Positions 1-8,811 are shown, numbered from the stretch's first letter. The stretch is DNA of 64,000 bases from Roseitalea sp. (GCA_017642895.1 JAEPON010000007.1:1-64000), one strand, 5' to 3'. Notes: generated by a model from the sequence alone, not told the origin. Numbers and translations are program-made.

Positions 1-221
1 AGATAGTCGTTCGAGCACCACACCGTCACATCATGGGTCGACCCGTCGCCGCGATGGCGCGTCGCACGCGGAAAACATCCCCGCTGGCGCTCAAGCTCGG
101 CAAAAACACGATAGTTCCCTCCATCGTGCAAACCGGTGAGCTTGTCTTCAAAGAACCGGTCGAAATCCAACGGCTCTTGGAGCGGCTCTTGGCCCGGCGC
201 GGTGATCGGCGTGATCGTCAT
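1..221 (-). CDS. hemA: 5-aminolevulinate synthase, N-terminal part (cut by window edge)
   Basis: The reverse strand reads 73 codons without a stop, running off the left edge. The text FFEDKLTGLHDGGNYRVF followed by a VTVWCSNDYL motif is the typical N-terminus of the pyridoxal-phosphate enzyme that condenses glycine and succinyl-CoA to 5-aminolevulinate (the C4 or Shemin route of alphaproteobacteria). The ATG at 221 is preceded by GAGGA six bases away, which supports it, although it gives an N-terminal tail about 18 residues longer than many relatives. It is transcribed away from the siroheme/sulfur operon, so two tetrapyrrole genes share the 222-493 spacer. The rest of the gene, including the catalytic lysine, lies outside the window. 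Confidence 0.9.
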   Translation of the reverse strand, partial: MTITPITAPGQEPLQEPLDFDRFFEDKLTGLHDGGNYRVFAELERQRGCFPRATRHRGDGSTHDVTVWCSNDY

Positions 222-493
222 CTTCGTCCTCACATGGCACCATCGCATTCGCGTTCGTGCCCGTTTTTTGCCCATATAGACCAGCGCGCCACCGATTGGA
301 ACGCTTCCAAAGTGGTGTGATTGTCGCAATCGGGACCGGGAGGGTCCTTGACACGGATCAATCCCGCCCTGCCGGGCGGCCTCCCCTTCCAGGAGAACAA
401 ATTTTTCCCCCAGCGCGAACGAGTTGGGAATGGTGTTCTTCTTGCGATAGCCCATCGCACATAAACTGGCATCTTGTTCCAAGAGGTGGGTGC
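222..493. promoter_or_regulatory. Divergent promoter region between hemA and cysG
   Basis: This 272-base spacer separates two divergent genes and must hold both promoters. I see no convincing gene in it. It contains a perfect 15-base palindrome at 296-310 (TTGGAA-CGC-TTCCAA), the best operator candidate, and a GC-rich inverted repeat (CCGCC / GGCGG) near 365-383 with no T-run, so it is not an obvious terminator. A riboswitch of known class was not recognised. Assignment as a regulatory region is inference from gene orientation and the palindrome. Confidence 0.55.
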
Positions 494-1903
494 ATGCGCC
501 ATTTTCCGGTTTTTGTGAATCTCGACGGCCGCCGTGTGGTGGTGTCCGGCGCGGGCGAAACCGCTGTCGCCAAGCTGCGCCTTCTTTTGAAAACCAGGGC
601 GCGCATTTCGGTTTTCGGCGGCGATCCCGAGCCGCTGGTCAGGCAATGGGCCGCAGACGGGCGCATCACGCTGACCGAGCGGCCCATCGAAACCGGCGAC
701 GCGCTGTGCGCCAGCCTGTTCTATGCGGCCAATGACGATGCGGACGAAGACGCCCGCGCCGCCTCCATTGGCCATCGGGCCAGCGCGCTGGTCAACATCG
801 TCGACAATCTCGAGGATTCGCAGTTCATCACGCCGGCGATCGTCGATCGCGATCCGGTGACGGTGGCGATCGGCACGGAGGGCGCGGCCCCTGTGCTGGC
901 TCGCAAGATCAAGGCCGACCTTGAGGAGCGCCTGCCCGCATCGCTCGGCCTTCTGGCGCGGATCGGCCAGGCCTTCCGCGCACGCGCCGACATGCTGGGC
1001 GATTCCAAAAAGCGCCGCGCCTTTTGGACGAAGTTCTATTTCGGCGCCGGCGACCGCGCCCTGAAGGCGGGCGGCGAAGAGGCCGTGCGCGCAACGCTGG
1101 AAACGCTTTTTACCGACGGGATCGAAACACGGCAAGGGCCGGGTTCGGTCACCTTCGTCGGCGCCGGCCCCGGCGATCCGGAACTTTTGACGCTGAAGGC
1201 CCGCAACGCCTTGCACGAGGCCGATGTCGTCCTGCACGACCGGCTCGTGCCGCAGCCGATCATCGAACTGGCGCGGCGCGAGGCGATCATCGTCGAAACC
1301 GGCAAGAAAGGCTTTGGCGAAGCCTGGAAGCAGGATGACATCAATGCACTGATGATCGACCATGCGGACAAGGGCGCCCATGTCGTGCGGCTCAAATCGG
1401 GCGATCCGGCCGTGTTCGGGCGCCTTGAAGAGGAACTGGACGCGCTCGATGAGGCGGGCATCGGTTTCGAGATCGTGCCGGGCATTACCTCGGCGTCGGC
1501 GGCGGTCGCGTCGATCGGCCGGTCTCTGACGCGGCGCGGCCGCAACGCATCGCTGCGCATCATCACCGGCCATGATGCGGAGGGTTTTGCCGACCATGAC
1601 TGGCGCGCGCTGGCACGGCCCGGCGAAGCGGCAGCCATCTATATGGGCATCAAGGCCGCTTCCTTCTTGCGCGGACGCCTGCTGATGCACGGCGCAGATG
1701 CCGAAACACCTGTGACGGTGGTCGAGAACGCTTCGCGCGCCGACCAGCGGGTCGTTGCCGCCACGCTTGGCGCCCTGCCCGATGCGCTGACCGATGCGGG
1801 CATCACCGGTCCCGCCGTCCTGCTCTATGGCATCGCGCCGCGCGGCACCGAGGCGGCTTTGGCGACCGTCGCCCAGTCACATCAAGAAGCGGAGGCCGTC
1901 TGA
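494..1903 (+). CDS. cysG: Siroheme synthase (precorrin-2 dehydrogenase / uroporphyrinogen-III C-methyltransferase)
   Basis: 469 residues, the normal size of the two-domain enzyme that turns uroporphyrinogen III into siroheme, the cofactor of sulfite reductase encoded two genes downstream. The N-terminal half starts with an NAD-binding strand (VVVSGAGETAVAKLRLL) and carries dehydrogenase and ferrochelatase activity in the family. From about residue 215 the SAM-dependent methyltransferase begins with the motif VTFVGAGPGDPELLTLKA. I chose the ATG at 494 because it begins the conserved core FPVFVNLDGRR; upstream codons in frame do not look like protein. The stop overlaps the next start by one base, so the genes are probably translationally coupled and the enzyme is made together with its client. 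Confidence 0.95.
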   Translation: MRHFPVFVNLDGRRVVVSGAGETAVAKLRLLLKTRARISVFGGDPEPLVRQWAADGRITLTERPIETGDALCASLFYAANDDADEDARAASIGHRASALVNIVDNLEDSQFITPAIVDRDPVTVAIGTEGAAPVLARKIKADLEERLPASLGLLARIGQAFRARADMLGDSKKRRAFWTKFYFGAGDRALKAGGEEAVRATLETLFTDGIETRQGPGSVTFVGAGPGDPELLTLKARNALHEADVVLHDRLVPQPIIELARREAIIVETGKKGFGEAWKQDDINALMIDHADKGAHVVRLKSGDPAVFGRLEEELDALDEAGIGFEIVPGITSASAAVASIGRSLTRRGRNASLRIITGHDAEGFADHDWRALARPGEAAAIYMGIKAASFLRGRLLMHGADAETPVTVVENASRADQRVVAATLGALPDALTDAGITGPAVLLYGIAPRGTEAALATVAQSHQEAEAV

Positions 1904-2205
1904 TGGGGCGCCAGAAACACCCACAGATCGTCACCGCGAACGATCTGTTCGAGGGCGACGTGATCTATCTGACCGGCGAAGGCGGCTGGACACGCATCCA
2001 TGGCGAGGCCGCCGTCACGCATGATGCCGACGAAGCGCAAAGGCTGCTCGCCATCGCCCAGGCACAGCCCGGTCAGATCGTCGGCGCCTATCTCGCCGAT
2101 GCGACGATCGGCGCCGACGGACGGCCGCAGCCGGTTCATTTTCGCGAGGCGTTCCGCACGCGCGGCCCCTCCAACTATTTCCATGGCAAGCAAGCAGAGG
2201 CCTGA
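1903..2205 (+). CDS. DUF2849 domain protein of the sulfur operon
   Basis: A 100-residue soluble protein recognised as the DUF2849 family, which in rhizobial genomes sits just ahead of the sulfite/nitrite reductase gene. There is no signal peptide, membrane segment or cysteine. The start overlaps the cysG stop by one base and the stop is three bases before the cysI start, so it is embedded in the sulfur operon. Biochemical function is unknown. Its fixed position suggests a helper of siroheme or sulfite reductase, but that is inference. Confidence 0.85.
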   Translation: MGRQKHPQIVTANDLFEGDVIYLTGEGGWTRIHGEAAVTHDADEAQRLLAIAQAQPGQIVGAYLADATIGADGRPQPVHFREAFRTRGPSNYFHGKQAEA

Positions 2206-2208
2206 GCG

Positions 2209-3882
2209 ATGTACGCTTATGACGATTTCGATGCCGATTTCGTGCGCGCCCGCGTGGCCGACTTCCGCAAGCAGGTCGAGCGCCGCATCGACGGATCGCT
2301 GACCGAAGACGAGTTCAAGCCGCTGCGGCTGATGAACGGGCTTTATCTGCAACTGCACGCCTACATGCTGCGCGTCGCCATCCCCTATGGCACGCTCAAT
2401 TCCCGGCAGATGCGTCAACTCGCCATGATCGCCGAGCGCTGGGACAAGGGCTATGGCCATTTCACGACGCGCCAGAACATCCAGTTCAACTGGCCGAAAC
2501 TGAAGGATGTCCCCGACATTCTCGATGCTTTGGCCGATGTCGAAATGCACGCCATCCAGACCTCGGGCAACTGCATCAGGAACGTGACCGCCGACCATTT
2601 CGCGGGCGCCGCTGCCGACGAGATCGAAGATCCGCGCCCGACGGCGGAACTGCTCCGGCAATGGTCGACCGACCATCCCGAATTCCAGTTCCTTCCGCGC
2701 AAGTTCAAGATCGCGATCACCGGTTCGCCGAACGACCGGGCGGTAACCAAGGCGCACGATATCGGCCTCAGGATGGTGCGCAACCAGGCCGGCGAACCGG
2801 GTTATGAGGTGATTGTCGGGGGCGGGCTCGGCCGCACGCCGATGATCGGCAAGACCGTGCGCGATTTCGTGCCGAAGGCCGATTTGCTGCCCTATCTGGA
2901 AGCGATTTTGCGGGTCTACAATCTCGCCGGACGGCGTGACAACAAATACAAGGCGCGCATCAAGATCCTCGTCCATGAGACCGGGACCGAGGACATCACC
3001 GCCATGATCGAAGAGGCGTTCGCCGAGCAGAAGGCGCTGTTCCAGGCACCGCCTGCGGACCTTGTCGCGCGCATCGAGGCGGCGTTCGCGCCGCCGGACT
3101 TCGACAACACCCAGTCGCTGGCCTTCGACCGGGCGCAGGCGGATGATCCGGTGTTCCGATCCTTCGTCGAAACCAATGTGACCGAACACAGGAACCCCGC
3201 CTACGGGATCGTCTCGGTCTCGCTGAAGCCGGTCGGCGGCACGCCGGGCGATGCGTCGGCTGAGCAGATGCGCGTTCTGGCCGATCTGGCCGAACGTTAC
3301 GGCCATGACGAACTGCGCGTTTCCCACGAGCAGAACATCATCCTGCCGCATGTCCGCAAGGCTGACATTCCGGCGGTGCATGCCGCGCTGAAAGAGGCCG
3401 GCCTCGCCACCGCCAATATCGGCCTTCTGTCGGATATCATCGCCTGCCCGGGCATGGATTACTGCGCGCTGGCGACGGCCCGCTCCATCCCGATCGCCCA
3501 GGAGATCGCGACCCATTTCGACGCGCTCAAGCTGGAGCGTGAGATCGGTCCGCTGAAGATCAAGATTTCAGGCTGCATCAATGCCTGCGGGCACCATCAT
3601 GTCGGCCATATCGGCATTCTGGGCCTCGACAAGGCGGGCGTCGAAAACTACCAGATCACACTGGGCGGCGACGGCACCGAAACGGCGACGATCGGCGAAC
3701 GGACAGGCCCCGGCTTTGCGGCGGACGACCTGATTCCGGCGATCGAGGCGATCATCGACACCTATCTGGACCTGCGCCACACGGCAGACGAGACGTTCCT
3801 TGACGCCTATCGGCGCCTGGGCGCGGCACCCTTCAAGGATGCGATCTATGATGACCGACACGACAGCGCCCGTGCCGCCTGA
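2209..3882 (+). CDS. cysI: Sulfite reductase, siroheme hemoprotein (ferredoxin- or flavoprotein-linked)
   Basis: 557 residues of the nitrite/sulfite reductase family: two repeated ferredoxin-like plus catalytic halves. The four cysteines that hold the siroheme-coupled 4Fe-4S cluster are present as C-x5-C (residues 413 and 419, in ACPGMDYC) and C-x3-C (residues 456 and 460, in GCINACGHHH). The family reduces sulfite to sulfide with six electrons. No CysJ flavoprotein gene is adjacent; instead a ferredoxin-NADP reductase gene closes the operon, suggesting ferredoxin as donor. A nitrite reductase role cannot be fully excluded, but adjacency to an APS reductase makes sulfite the likely substrate. 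The 3' end overlaps cysH by 35 bases. Confidence 0.93.
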   Translation: MYAYDDFDADFVRARVADFRKQVERRIDGSLTEDEFKPLRLMNGLYLQLHAYMLRVAIPYGTLNSRQMRQLAMIAERWDKGYGHFTTRQNIQFNWPKLKDVPDILDALADVEMHAIQTSGNCIRNVTADHFAGAAADEIEDPRPTAELLRQWSTDHPEFQFLPRKFKIAITGSPNDRAVTKAHDIGLRMVRNQAGEPGYEVIVGGGLGRTPMIGKTVRDFVPKADLLPYLEAILRVYNLAGRRDNKYKARIKILVHETGTEDITAMIEEAFAEQKALFQAPPADLVARIEAAFAPPDFDNTQSLAFDRAQADDPVFRSFVETNVTEHRNPAYGIVSVSLKPVGGTPGDASAEQMRVLADLAERYGHDELRVSHEQNIILPHVRKADIPAVHAALKEAGLATANIGLLSDIIACPGMDYCALATARSIPIAQEIATHFDALKLEREIGPLKIKISGCINACGHHHVGHIGILGLDKAGVENYQITLGGDGTETATIGERTGPGFAADDLIPAIEAIIDTYLDLRHTADETFLDAYRRLGAAPFKDAIYDDRHDSARAA

Positions 3883-4567
3883 CACCGAGGGCGCAACGCT
3901 CGACCTGTTGCGCGAGGCGCTGATCGAACGAAGGTTCGGCCGCGTTGCGGCCGTTTCCTCGTTCGGCGCCGAATCGGCGGTGCTGCTGCATCTGATCGCG
4001 CGCATCGACGGATCGACGCCGGTGCTTTTCATCGACACGGGCATGCTGTTTGCCGAAACGCTGGCCTATCGCGACGAACTGGCATCGCGGCTCGGCCTGA
4101 GCGATGTGCGCACGATCCGCCCGGAACGCGACGCCGTGCGCCGCGCCGATATTTGGGGCCGGCTGCACATGACCGATCCGGACGCCTGCTGCGATCTGCG
4201 CAAGACGCAGGTGCTGGATGCGGCGCTGGACGGATTTGACGGGTGGATCACCGGCCGCAAGCGGCACCAGGCGCTGACCCGGTCGGACATCGAACCGGTC
4301 GAACAGGCGGCCAACGGCAAGACCAAGCTCAACCCGCTGGCCCTTTGGTCGCCGGACGATCTGGCCGCTTATGCGGATGCGTTCGACCTGCCGCCACATC
4401 CGCTGGCCGCCCAAGGTTATCCGTCGATCGGCTGCGCGGTGTGCACATCGCCCGTCCGGCCGGGCGAGGATGCGCGCGCCGGCCGTTGGCGGGGCCGTGA
4501 CAAGACAGAATGCGGCATCCATATCGTCGATGGCGCGATCGTGCGCGGAGCGCCGAGCCATGCCTGA
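3848..4567 (+). CDS. cysH: Phospho/adenylyl-sulfate reductase, Fe-S (APS-type)
   Basis: 239 residues of the CysH family, which reduces activated sulfate to sulfite. The 4Fe-4S ligands of the APS-reducing branch are visible: adjacent Cys114-Cys115 (DACCDLRK) and C-x2-C at 196 and 199 (GCAVC). The C-terminal catalytic cysteine is in TECGIH at residue 222. PAPS-specific enzymes such as that of E. coli lack the cluster cysteines, so adenylyl sulfate is the likely substrate. Two ATG codons (3848, 3851) are possible starts, both inside the end of cysI. The 3' end overlaps the next gene by eight bases. No sulfate adenylyltransferase gene lies in the window. Confidence 0.93.
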   Translation: MMTDTTAPVPPDTEGATLDLLREALIERRFGRVAAVSSFGAESAVLLHLIARIDGSTPVLFIDTGMLFAETLAYRDELASRLGLSDVRTIRPERDAVRRADIWGRLHMTDPDACCDLRKTQVLDAALDGFDGWITGRKRHQALTRSDIEPVEQAANGKTKLNPLALWSPDDLAAYADAFDLPPHPLAAQGYPSIGCAVCTSPVRPGEDARAGRWRGRDKTECGIHIVDGAIVRGAPSHA

Positions 4568-5042
4568 GGAGAAAGAGCCGATGATCATCGTGACCGACGA
4601 CGGATTTGCGCCCGATGACCGCGCCGAACGGCTGATGGCCGGGACCTATGGCGAGGTCTCGCTTGCCGATCTTGAAGCGGGCCTTGCCGCCAATCGCCCG
4701 GCATCGATCGGGCTGGTGGCGGACAATGACATTGACGCCCATGCCGTCGCGCCGCATTTCGGCGCGCTTGATGCGATCATCATCGCCTTTCCCTCCTTTG
4801 CCGACGGGCGCGGCTTTTCGCTGGCGATGAAACTGCGCCGGCTGGGCTTTGAAGGCCGGCTGATCGCGCAGGGCCATGTCCTCGCCGATCAATATGTCCA
4901 TGCCCGCCGCTGCGGGTTCGATGCGGTGGCCATCGACCAGGCTCTCGCCGCCCGGCAGCCCGAAGACCAGTGGCGCGCCCGGTTGACCCGGATCAATGCG
5001 TCGTACCAACGACGGTTGCATCAAGCCGCCCAGGTCGCCTAA
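4560..5042 (+). CDS. DUF934 family protein of the sulfur operon
   Basis: 160 residues from the ATG at 4560, or 153 from an internal ATG at 4581 whose product starts MIIVTDDGF. The sequence, with FPSFADGRGFSLAMKLR in the middle, is typical of DUF934, a family found next to cysH and cysI in alpha- and betaproteobacteria. There is no transmembrane segment. The exact activity is unknown; an accessory role in sulfite reduction is inferred from context. The first ATG overlaps cysH by eight bases, consistent with coupling. Confidence 0.88.
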   Translation: MPEEKEPMIIVTDDGFAPDDRAERLMAGTYGEVSLADLEAGLAANRPASIGLVADNDIDAHAVAPHFGALDAIIIAFPSFADGRGFSLAMKLRRLGFEGRLIAQGHVLADQYVHARRCGFDAVAIDQALAARQPEDQWRARLTRINASYQRRLHQAAQVA

Positions 5043-5051
5043 CTGGAGCCC

Positions 5052-5885
5052 ATGACGATGAACGAGATGACACCGCTTGCCGGTGGAGCCCAGCCCGTGG
5101 CCCTCAAGGACGGTCAGACCGTAACGTGGGTGCGCCATTACACCGACCGGCTGTTCGCCTTCCGACTGACGCGCCCGCAATCGCTGCGCTTCCGCTCGGG
5201 CGAATTCGTGATGATCGGCCTGCCGGACGACAAGGGCAAGCCGATCCTGCGCGCCTATTCGATCGCGTCGCCATCCTGGGACGAGGAGCTCGAGTTTTAT
5301 TCGATCAAGGTGCCCGACGGGCCGCTGACATCGCGCCTCCAGAAGATCGAGGTGGGCGATCAGGTGATCATGAAAACCAAGCCGGTCGGCACGCTGGTGG
5401 TCGATGCGCTTTTGCCGGGCAAGCGGCTCTACATGCTGGCGACCGGCACGGGCATCGCGCCGTTCGCCTCGCTGGTCCGGGATCCGGAAGTCTATGAGAA
5501 GTTCGATCAGGTCATCCTGACCCACACATGCAGGACGCGTGACGAACTGGTCTACGGCGCCGAACTGGTCGAGAACCTTGTCAATGATCCGCTGATCGGC
5601 GAGATGGTCGATGGCAAGCTGGTCTACTATCCGACGACGACGCGCGAGGAGAGCGAAAAAACCGGCCGCGTCACCGACAAGATCCGTTCGGGAGAATTGT
5701 TTGACGATCTCGGCGTTCCGGCATGGAGCACCGAAGACGATCGCGTGATGATCTGCGGCTCGATGGGCCTGAACCTTGAGATCAAGGAACTGTGCGAAGC
5801 CGCCGGCATGGAAGAAGGCGCCAACAACAAGCCCGGCCACTATGTGCTCGAAAAGGCGTTCGTCGGCGAAGCCGAGGCGGGTTGA
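5052..5885 (+). CDS. fpr: Ferredoxin-NADP(+) reductase
   Basis: 277 residues of the short bacterial FNR type. The FAD-binding motif is RAYSIASP with the preceding FRSGEFVMIGLP, and the NADP part carries GTGIAPFASLVRDP and the CGSMG loop; the C-terminus ends in a GHYVLEKAF-like segment seen in rhizobial Fpr. It exchanges electrons between NADPH and ferredoxin or flavodoxin. As last gene of the sulfur operon, it probably supplies reduced ferredoxin to sulfite reductase, which is inference. GGAG lies three bases before the ATG at 5052 and nine before an in-frame ATG at 5058; the latter spacing is better, so the true protein may be two residues shorter. Confidence 0.93.
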   Translation: MTMNEMTPLAGGAQPVALKDGQTVTWVRHYTDRLFAFRLTRPQSLRFRSGEFVMIGLPDDKGKPILRAYSIASPSWDEELEFYSIKVPDGPLTSRLQKIEVGDQVIMKTKPVGTLVVDALLPGKRLYMLATGTGIAPFASLVRDPEVYEKFDQVILTHTCRTRDELVYGAELVENLVNDPLIGEMVDGKLVYYPTTTREESEKTGRVTDKIRSGELFDDLGVPAWSTEDDRVMICGSMGLNLEIKELCEAAGMEEGANNKPGHYVLEKAFVGEAEAG

Positions 5886-5936
5886 TGCGGCCCGTTTGAA
5901 AAACCGGTCGCCTTCCCGGCGCCAATACGGTTAGAC

Positions 5937-5962
5937 AAGCGGCATCATTGGTGCCGCTTTTC
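5937..5962 (+). terminator. Rho-independent terminator of the sulfur operon
   Basis: An eight-base-pair perfect stem (AAGCGGCA and TGCCGCTT) with a seven-base loop, followed by a short T-run, lies 51 bases after the fpr stop and just before the next gene. It is the clearest terminator in this part of the window and marks the end of the cys operon. Confidence 0.75.
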
Positions 5963-5979
5963 GTTTCGGGGGACAGTCT

Positions 5980-7200
5980 TTGGCCAAGCGCGTTGTCATT
6001 GTGGGCGGCAGCCATGCCGCGGTCGCTGTTGCCGACGATCTGCGCAAGCACGGCTTTGAGGGTACGATCACGCTTTTGAGCGACGAAGCGGTCCTGCCCT
6101 ATCAGCGTCCGCCGCTGTCAAAGGCCTATATGTCCGGCGAGATGAGCCTTGAACGGCTGAAGCTGCGCCCCGAGGACTGGTATCGCGACCAGACAATCGA
6201 CGCGCATCTTTCCACGCGTGTCATCGGTATCGACCGACAGGCAAGGGAGGTCGTGACCGGGGACGATGCACGGTTCGGCTATGATGCGCTGGTGCTGGCC
6301 ACCGGCGCCCGCGCCCGGCAATTGCCCGCCGAGATCGGCGGCGCGCTCAAAAATGTGCACACGATGCGGGACCTGCCGGACGCCAATGCGCTGATGGCGA
6401 AGATGGTGTCCGGCAGCCGGCTGATCGTCATCGGCGGCGGCTATATCGGGCTTGAGGCGGCGGCCGAAGCGTCCAAGAAGGGGATGGCGGTGACGGTGAT
6501 CGAGGCCGCCCCGCGCATCCTTCAGCGCGTGGCCTGCCGCGAGACCGCCGATGCCTTCCGGGCGCTGCATGAAAGCCATGGCGTGACCATTCTCGAAGAT
6601 ACGCAGATCGCCCGGATCGCCGGCGATGATGCGGGCGCGGCCACAGCCGTGGAACTGGATGACGGCACATCCCTGCCCTGTGATCTGGTCGTGGTCGGCA
6701 TCGGCATCGTGCCCAATGCCGAACTGGCCCAGAGCGCCGGGCTCGATGTCGCGGTCGGAATCACGGTCGATGACCGGGCGCGCACATCCGATCCGGCGAT
6801 CTTCGCCTGCGGTGACTGCACCATCTTCCCTTTCAACCACATGCCGACGCGGCTTGAATCAGTGCAGAACGCGCACGACCAAGCCGGCATCGTCGCGGCC
6901 AACATGATGGGCCAGGACAAGGCCTACGATCCGCATCCGTGGTTCTGGTCCGACCAGTTCGACATGAAGCTGCAGATCGCGGGCTTCAACCGCGGCTATG
7001 ACCGTGTGGTCGTCCGGCCGGGGAAGCGCGAAGGCAGTGTCTCGCACTTTTATTTCGCCGGCGACACGTTCCTTGCTGTCGATTGCCTCAACGATGCGGC
7101 GACCTATGCGATGAGCCGCAAGATCCTGGCGGACGGCAAGGCGCTGACGCCGACCATGGTTGCCGACGAAACGTTCGATCTGCGGGCGTTCGCGAAATAG
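5980..7200 (+). CDS. FAD-dependent NAD(P)H:ferredoxin reductase (rhodocoxin/putidaredoxin reductase-like)
   Basis: 406 residues of the pyridine nucleotide-disulfide oxidoreductase superfamily. Residues 5-11 carry the FAD-binding GGSHAAV variant of GxGxxA, the segment YQRPPLSKAYM is the typical second FAD contact, and IVIGGGYIGLEAAAEA around residue 150 binds NAD(P)H. A C-terminal reductase domain follows. Relatives pass electrons from NADH to small ferredoxins that feed cytochrome P450s or dioxygenases. No ferredoxin or P450 gene is adjacent, so the partner is unknown. The start is TTG, supported by GGGGGA about six bases upstream and by the hydrophobic first strand. It lies behind the terminator and is probably independently expressed. 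Confidence 0.88.
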   Translation: MAKRVVIVGGSHAAVAVADDLRKHGFEGTITLLSDEAVLPYQRPPLSKAYMSGEMSLERLKLRPEDWYRDQTIDAHLSTRVIGIDRQAREVVTGDDARFGYDALVLATGARARQLPAEIGGALKNVHTMRDLPDANALMAKMVSGSRLIVIGGGYIGLEAAAEASKKGMAVTVIEAAPRILQRVACRETADAFRALHESHGVTILEDTQIARIAGDDAGAATAVELDDGTSLPCDLVVVGIGIVPNAELAQSAGLDVAVGITVDDRARTSDPAIFACGDCTIFPFNHMPTRLESVQNAHDQAGIVAANMMGQDKAYDPHPWFWSDQFDMKLQIAGFNRGYDRVVVRPGKREGSVSHFYFAGDTFLAVDCLNDAATYAMSRKILADGKALTPTMVADETFDLRAFAK

Positions 7201-7232
7201 CGCGCGCCGCGCCCGATATTTGGAGACCTGAG

Positions 7233-8633
7233 ATGAGCCAACCGGAATTCGCCGTCATCGGCCTTGGCACGATGGGTGCGGCGCTGGGGCTGAACATGGC
7301 GGACAAGGGGTTTGACGTCGCCATCCACAACCGCTCGCCAGAGCGCATCGATGCGCTTATCGACAATGCCGGTGATCTCGCTGATCGCCTGACGCCGGCC
7401 AAAACGCTCGAGGACCTTGTTGCGGCGATGAAACCGCCGCGCGCGATCCTCCTGATGGTGCCAGCGGGCCGACCGGTGGACGACCAGATCGCCGCGCTTT
7501 TGCCCTTGCTGGACGAGGGCGACCTGATCATCGATGGCGGCAATTCGAGCTTTCATGACAGCGAACGGCGGGCCGCGGCGGTCGAAGCGCTCGGAAAGCG
7601 GTTCATCGGCCTTGGCGTTTCGGGCGGCGAGGATGGCGCGCGGCACGGGCCTTCGTTGATGGCTGGCGGTTCGAAGGATGGGTGGGGCCGGGCGGCGCCA
7701 GTGCTGACCGCGATCGCGGCAACCTACGAAGGCGAACCCTGCGCGGCGCTGCTCGGCGCGGCCGGCGCCGGGCACTTCGTCAAGATGGTCCACAACGGCA
7801 TCGAATATGCCGACATGCAGATGATCGCCGAAGCCTATGGCATCATGCGCGACGGCATGGACCGGGCGCCGGCTGCGATGGCCGAGACCTTCGCGCGCTG
7901 GAACGATGGGCCGCTGCGCTCCTATCTGGTCGAGATCAGCGCCGCTGTTCTCGAAGCGACGGACCCGAAGACCGGCGACCCGATGATCGACATGATCGTC
8001 GATCGCGCCGGGCAGAAAGGCACCGGGCGCTGGACGGCGATCGAAGCGCAGGAACTGGGCACGCCCGTGCCGGTGATCGACGCTGCGGTGACCGCGCGCA
8101 ACGTCTCGGCCCGGCTTGAGGCGCGGCGGCGCGGCGCGGACCGGTTCGGCGAACCGGCACGCGCCCTGCCCGACGGCACGGTCGGCGACGCCGACCTTGA
8201 AAGCGCGTTGATCGCCGGCAAGATCGTCTGCTATGCGCAGGGCTTTGCGATGCTGGCCGACGGCGCCGACGACAATGGCTGGGAGTTGCGCCTTGCCGAT
8301 GTGGCGCGGGTCTGGCGCGCGGGCTGCATCATCCGGTCGGCGATGCTCGACGACATGGCGAAGGCGCTCGAAAAGGCGCCTGATGCAAGCCTTTTGATGG
8401 CGCCGTTCTTCGCCGACCTGATGAAGCGCCACATGGCGGGCCTGCGCAAGACCGTCACCGCCGCGAACAGCCACGGATTGCCGGTGCCGGCGCTGTCGGC
8501 GGCGCTGAACTGGTTCGACATGATGGCGACCTCGCGCTCAACCGCCAACATGATCCAGGGCCAGCGCGACTATTTCGGCGCGCACGGCTTTGAGCGCACC
8601 GACGAGGACGGTACGCATCACGGGCCGTGGTAA
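7233..8633 (+). CDS. gnd: 6-phosphogluconate dehydrogenase, NADP-dependent decarboxylating
   Basis: 466 residues, the full length of the long-form enzyme that oxidises 6-phosphogluconate to ribulose 5-phosphate and CO2. Seen in order: the N-terminal Rossmann motif GLGTMGAALGLNMA with NRSPER for NADP, the substrate motif GVSGGEDGARHGPSLMAGG, and the catalytic KMVHNGIEYADMQ. The ATG at 7233 has GGAGA about six bases upstream. The gene follows the flavin reductase by 32 bases and may share its transcript. No zwf or edd is nearby. Confidence 0.95.
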   Translation: MSQPEFAVIGLGTMGAALGLNMADKGFDVAIHNRSPERIDALIDNAGDLADRLTPAKTLEDLVAAMKPPRAILLMVPAGRPVDDQIAALLPLLDEGDLIIDGGNSSFHDSERRAAAVEALGKRFIGLGVSGGEDGARHGPSLMAGGSKDGWGRAAPVLTAIAATYEGEPCAALLGAAGAGHFVKMVHNGIEYADMQMIAEAYGIMRDGMDRAPAAMAETFARWNDGPLRSYLVEISAAVLEATDPKTGDPMIDMIVDRAGQKGTGRWTAIEAQELGTPVPVIDAAVTARNVSARLEARRRGADRFGEPARALPDGTVGDADLESALIAGKIVCYAQGFAMLADGADDNGWELRLADVARVWRAGCIIRSAMLDDMAKALEKAPDASLLMAPFFADLMKRHMAGLRKTVTAANSHGLPVPALSAALNWFDMMATSRSTANMIQGQRDYFGAHGFERTDEDGTHHGPW

Positions 8634-8734
8634 GGTGCATTTGCCTGCAAACGGCCGATTGAATGGTGGCGGTGAGAACGGGACGTTCGAACCGGAACAG
8701 CACGCGGGGCCGGCCGGTCGGTCGCGGGCAAAAA

Positions 8735-8811
8735 TGGTGGGCCTGGAGGGACTCGAACCCCCAACCAAGCGGTTATGAGCCGCCGGCTCTGACCAATTGA
8801 GCTACAGGCCC
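8735..8811 (-). tRNA. tRNA with CAU anticodon, probably tRNA-Ile2 (lysidine-modified)
   Basis: The reverse strand folds as a complete 77-base tRNA with encoded CCA: a seven-pair acceptor stem (GGGCCTG with CAGGCCC), D arm closed by GCTC/GAGC, anticodon stem GGCGG/CCGCT with loop CTCATAA, and T arm GGGGG/CCCTC with TTCGAGT. The anticodon is CAU. The anticodon arm and variable region (GGCTCATAACCGCTTGGT) resemble the minor isoleucine tRNA that TilS converts to read AUA. The three G-C pairs of an initiator anticodon stem are absent. Elongator methionine tRNA is the alternative, which only a covariance model or identity elements can exclude. Confidence 0.9.

Noticed and set aside
222..493. Possible S-adenosylmethionine or other riboswitch ahead of the sulfur operon
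   Set aside because: I could not fit the spacer to a SAM-II or other known class; only simple palindromes are visible.
8735..8811. Initiator methionine tRNA
   Set aside because: The anticodon stem lacks the three consecutive G-C pairs typical of initiators.
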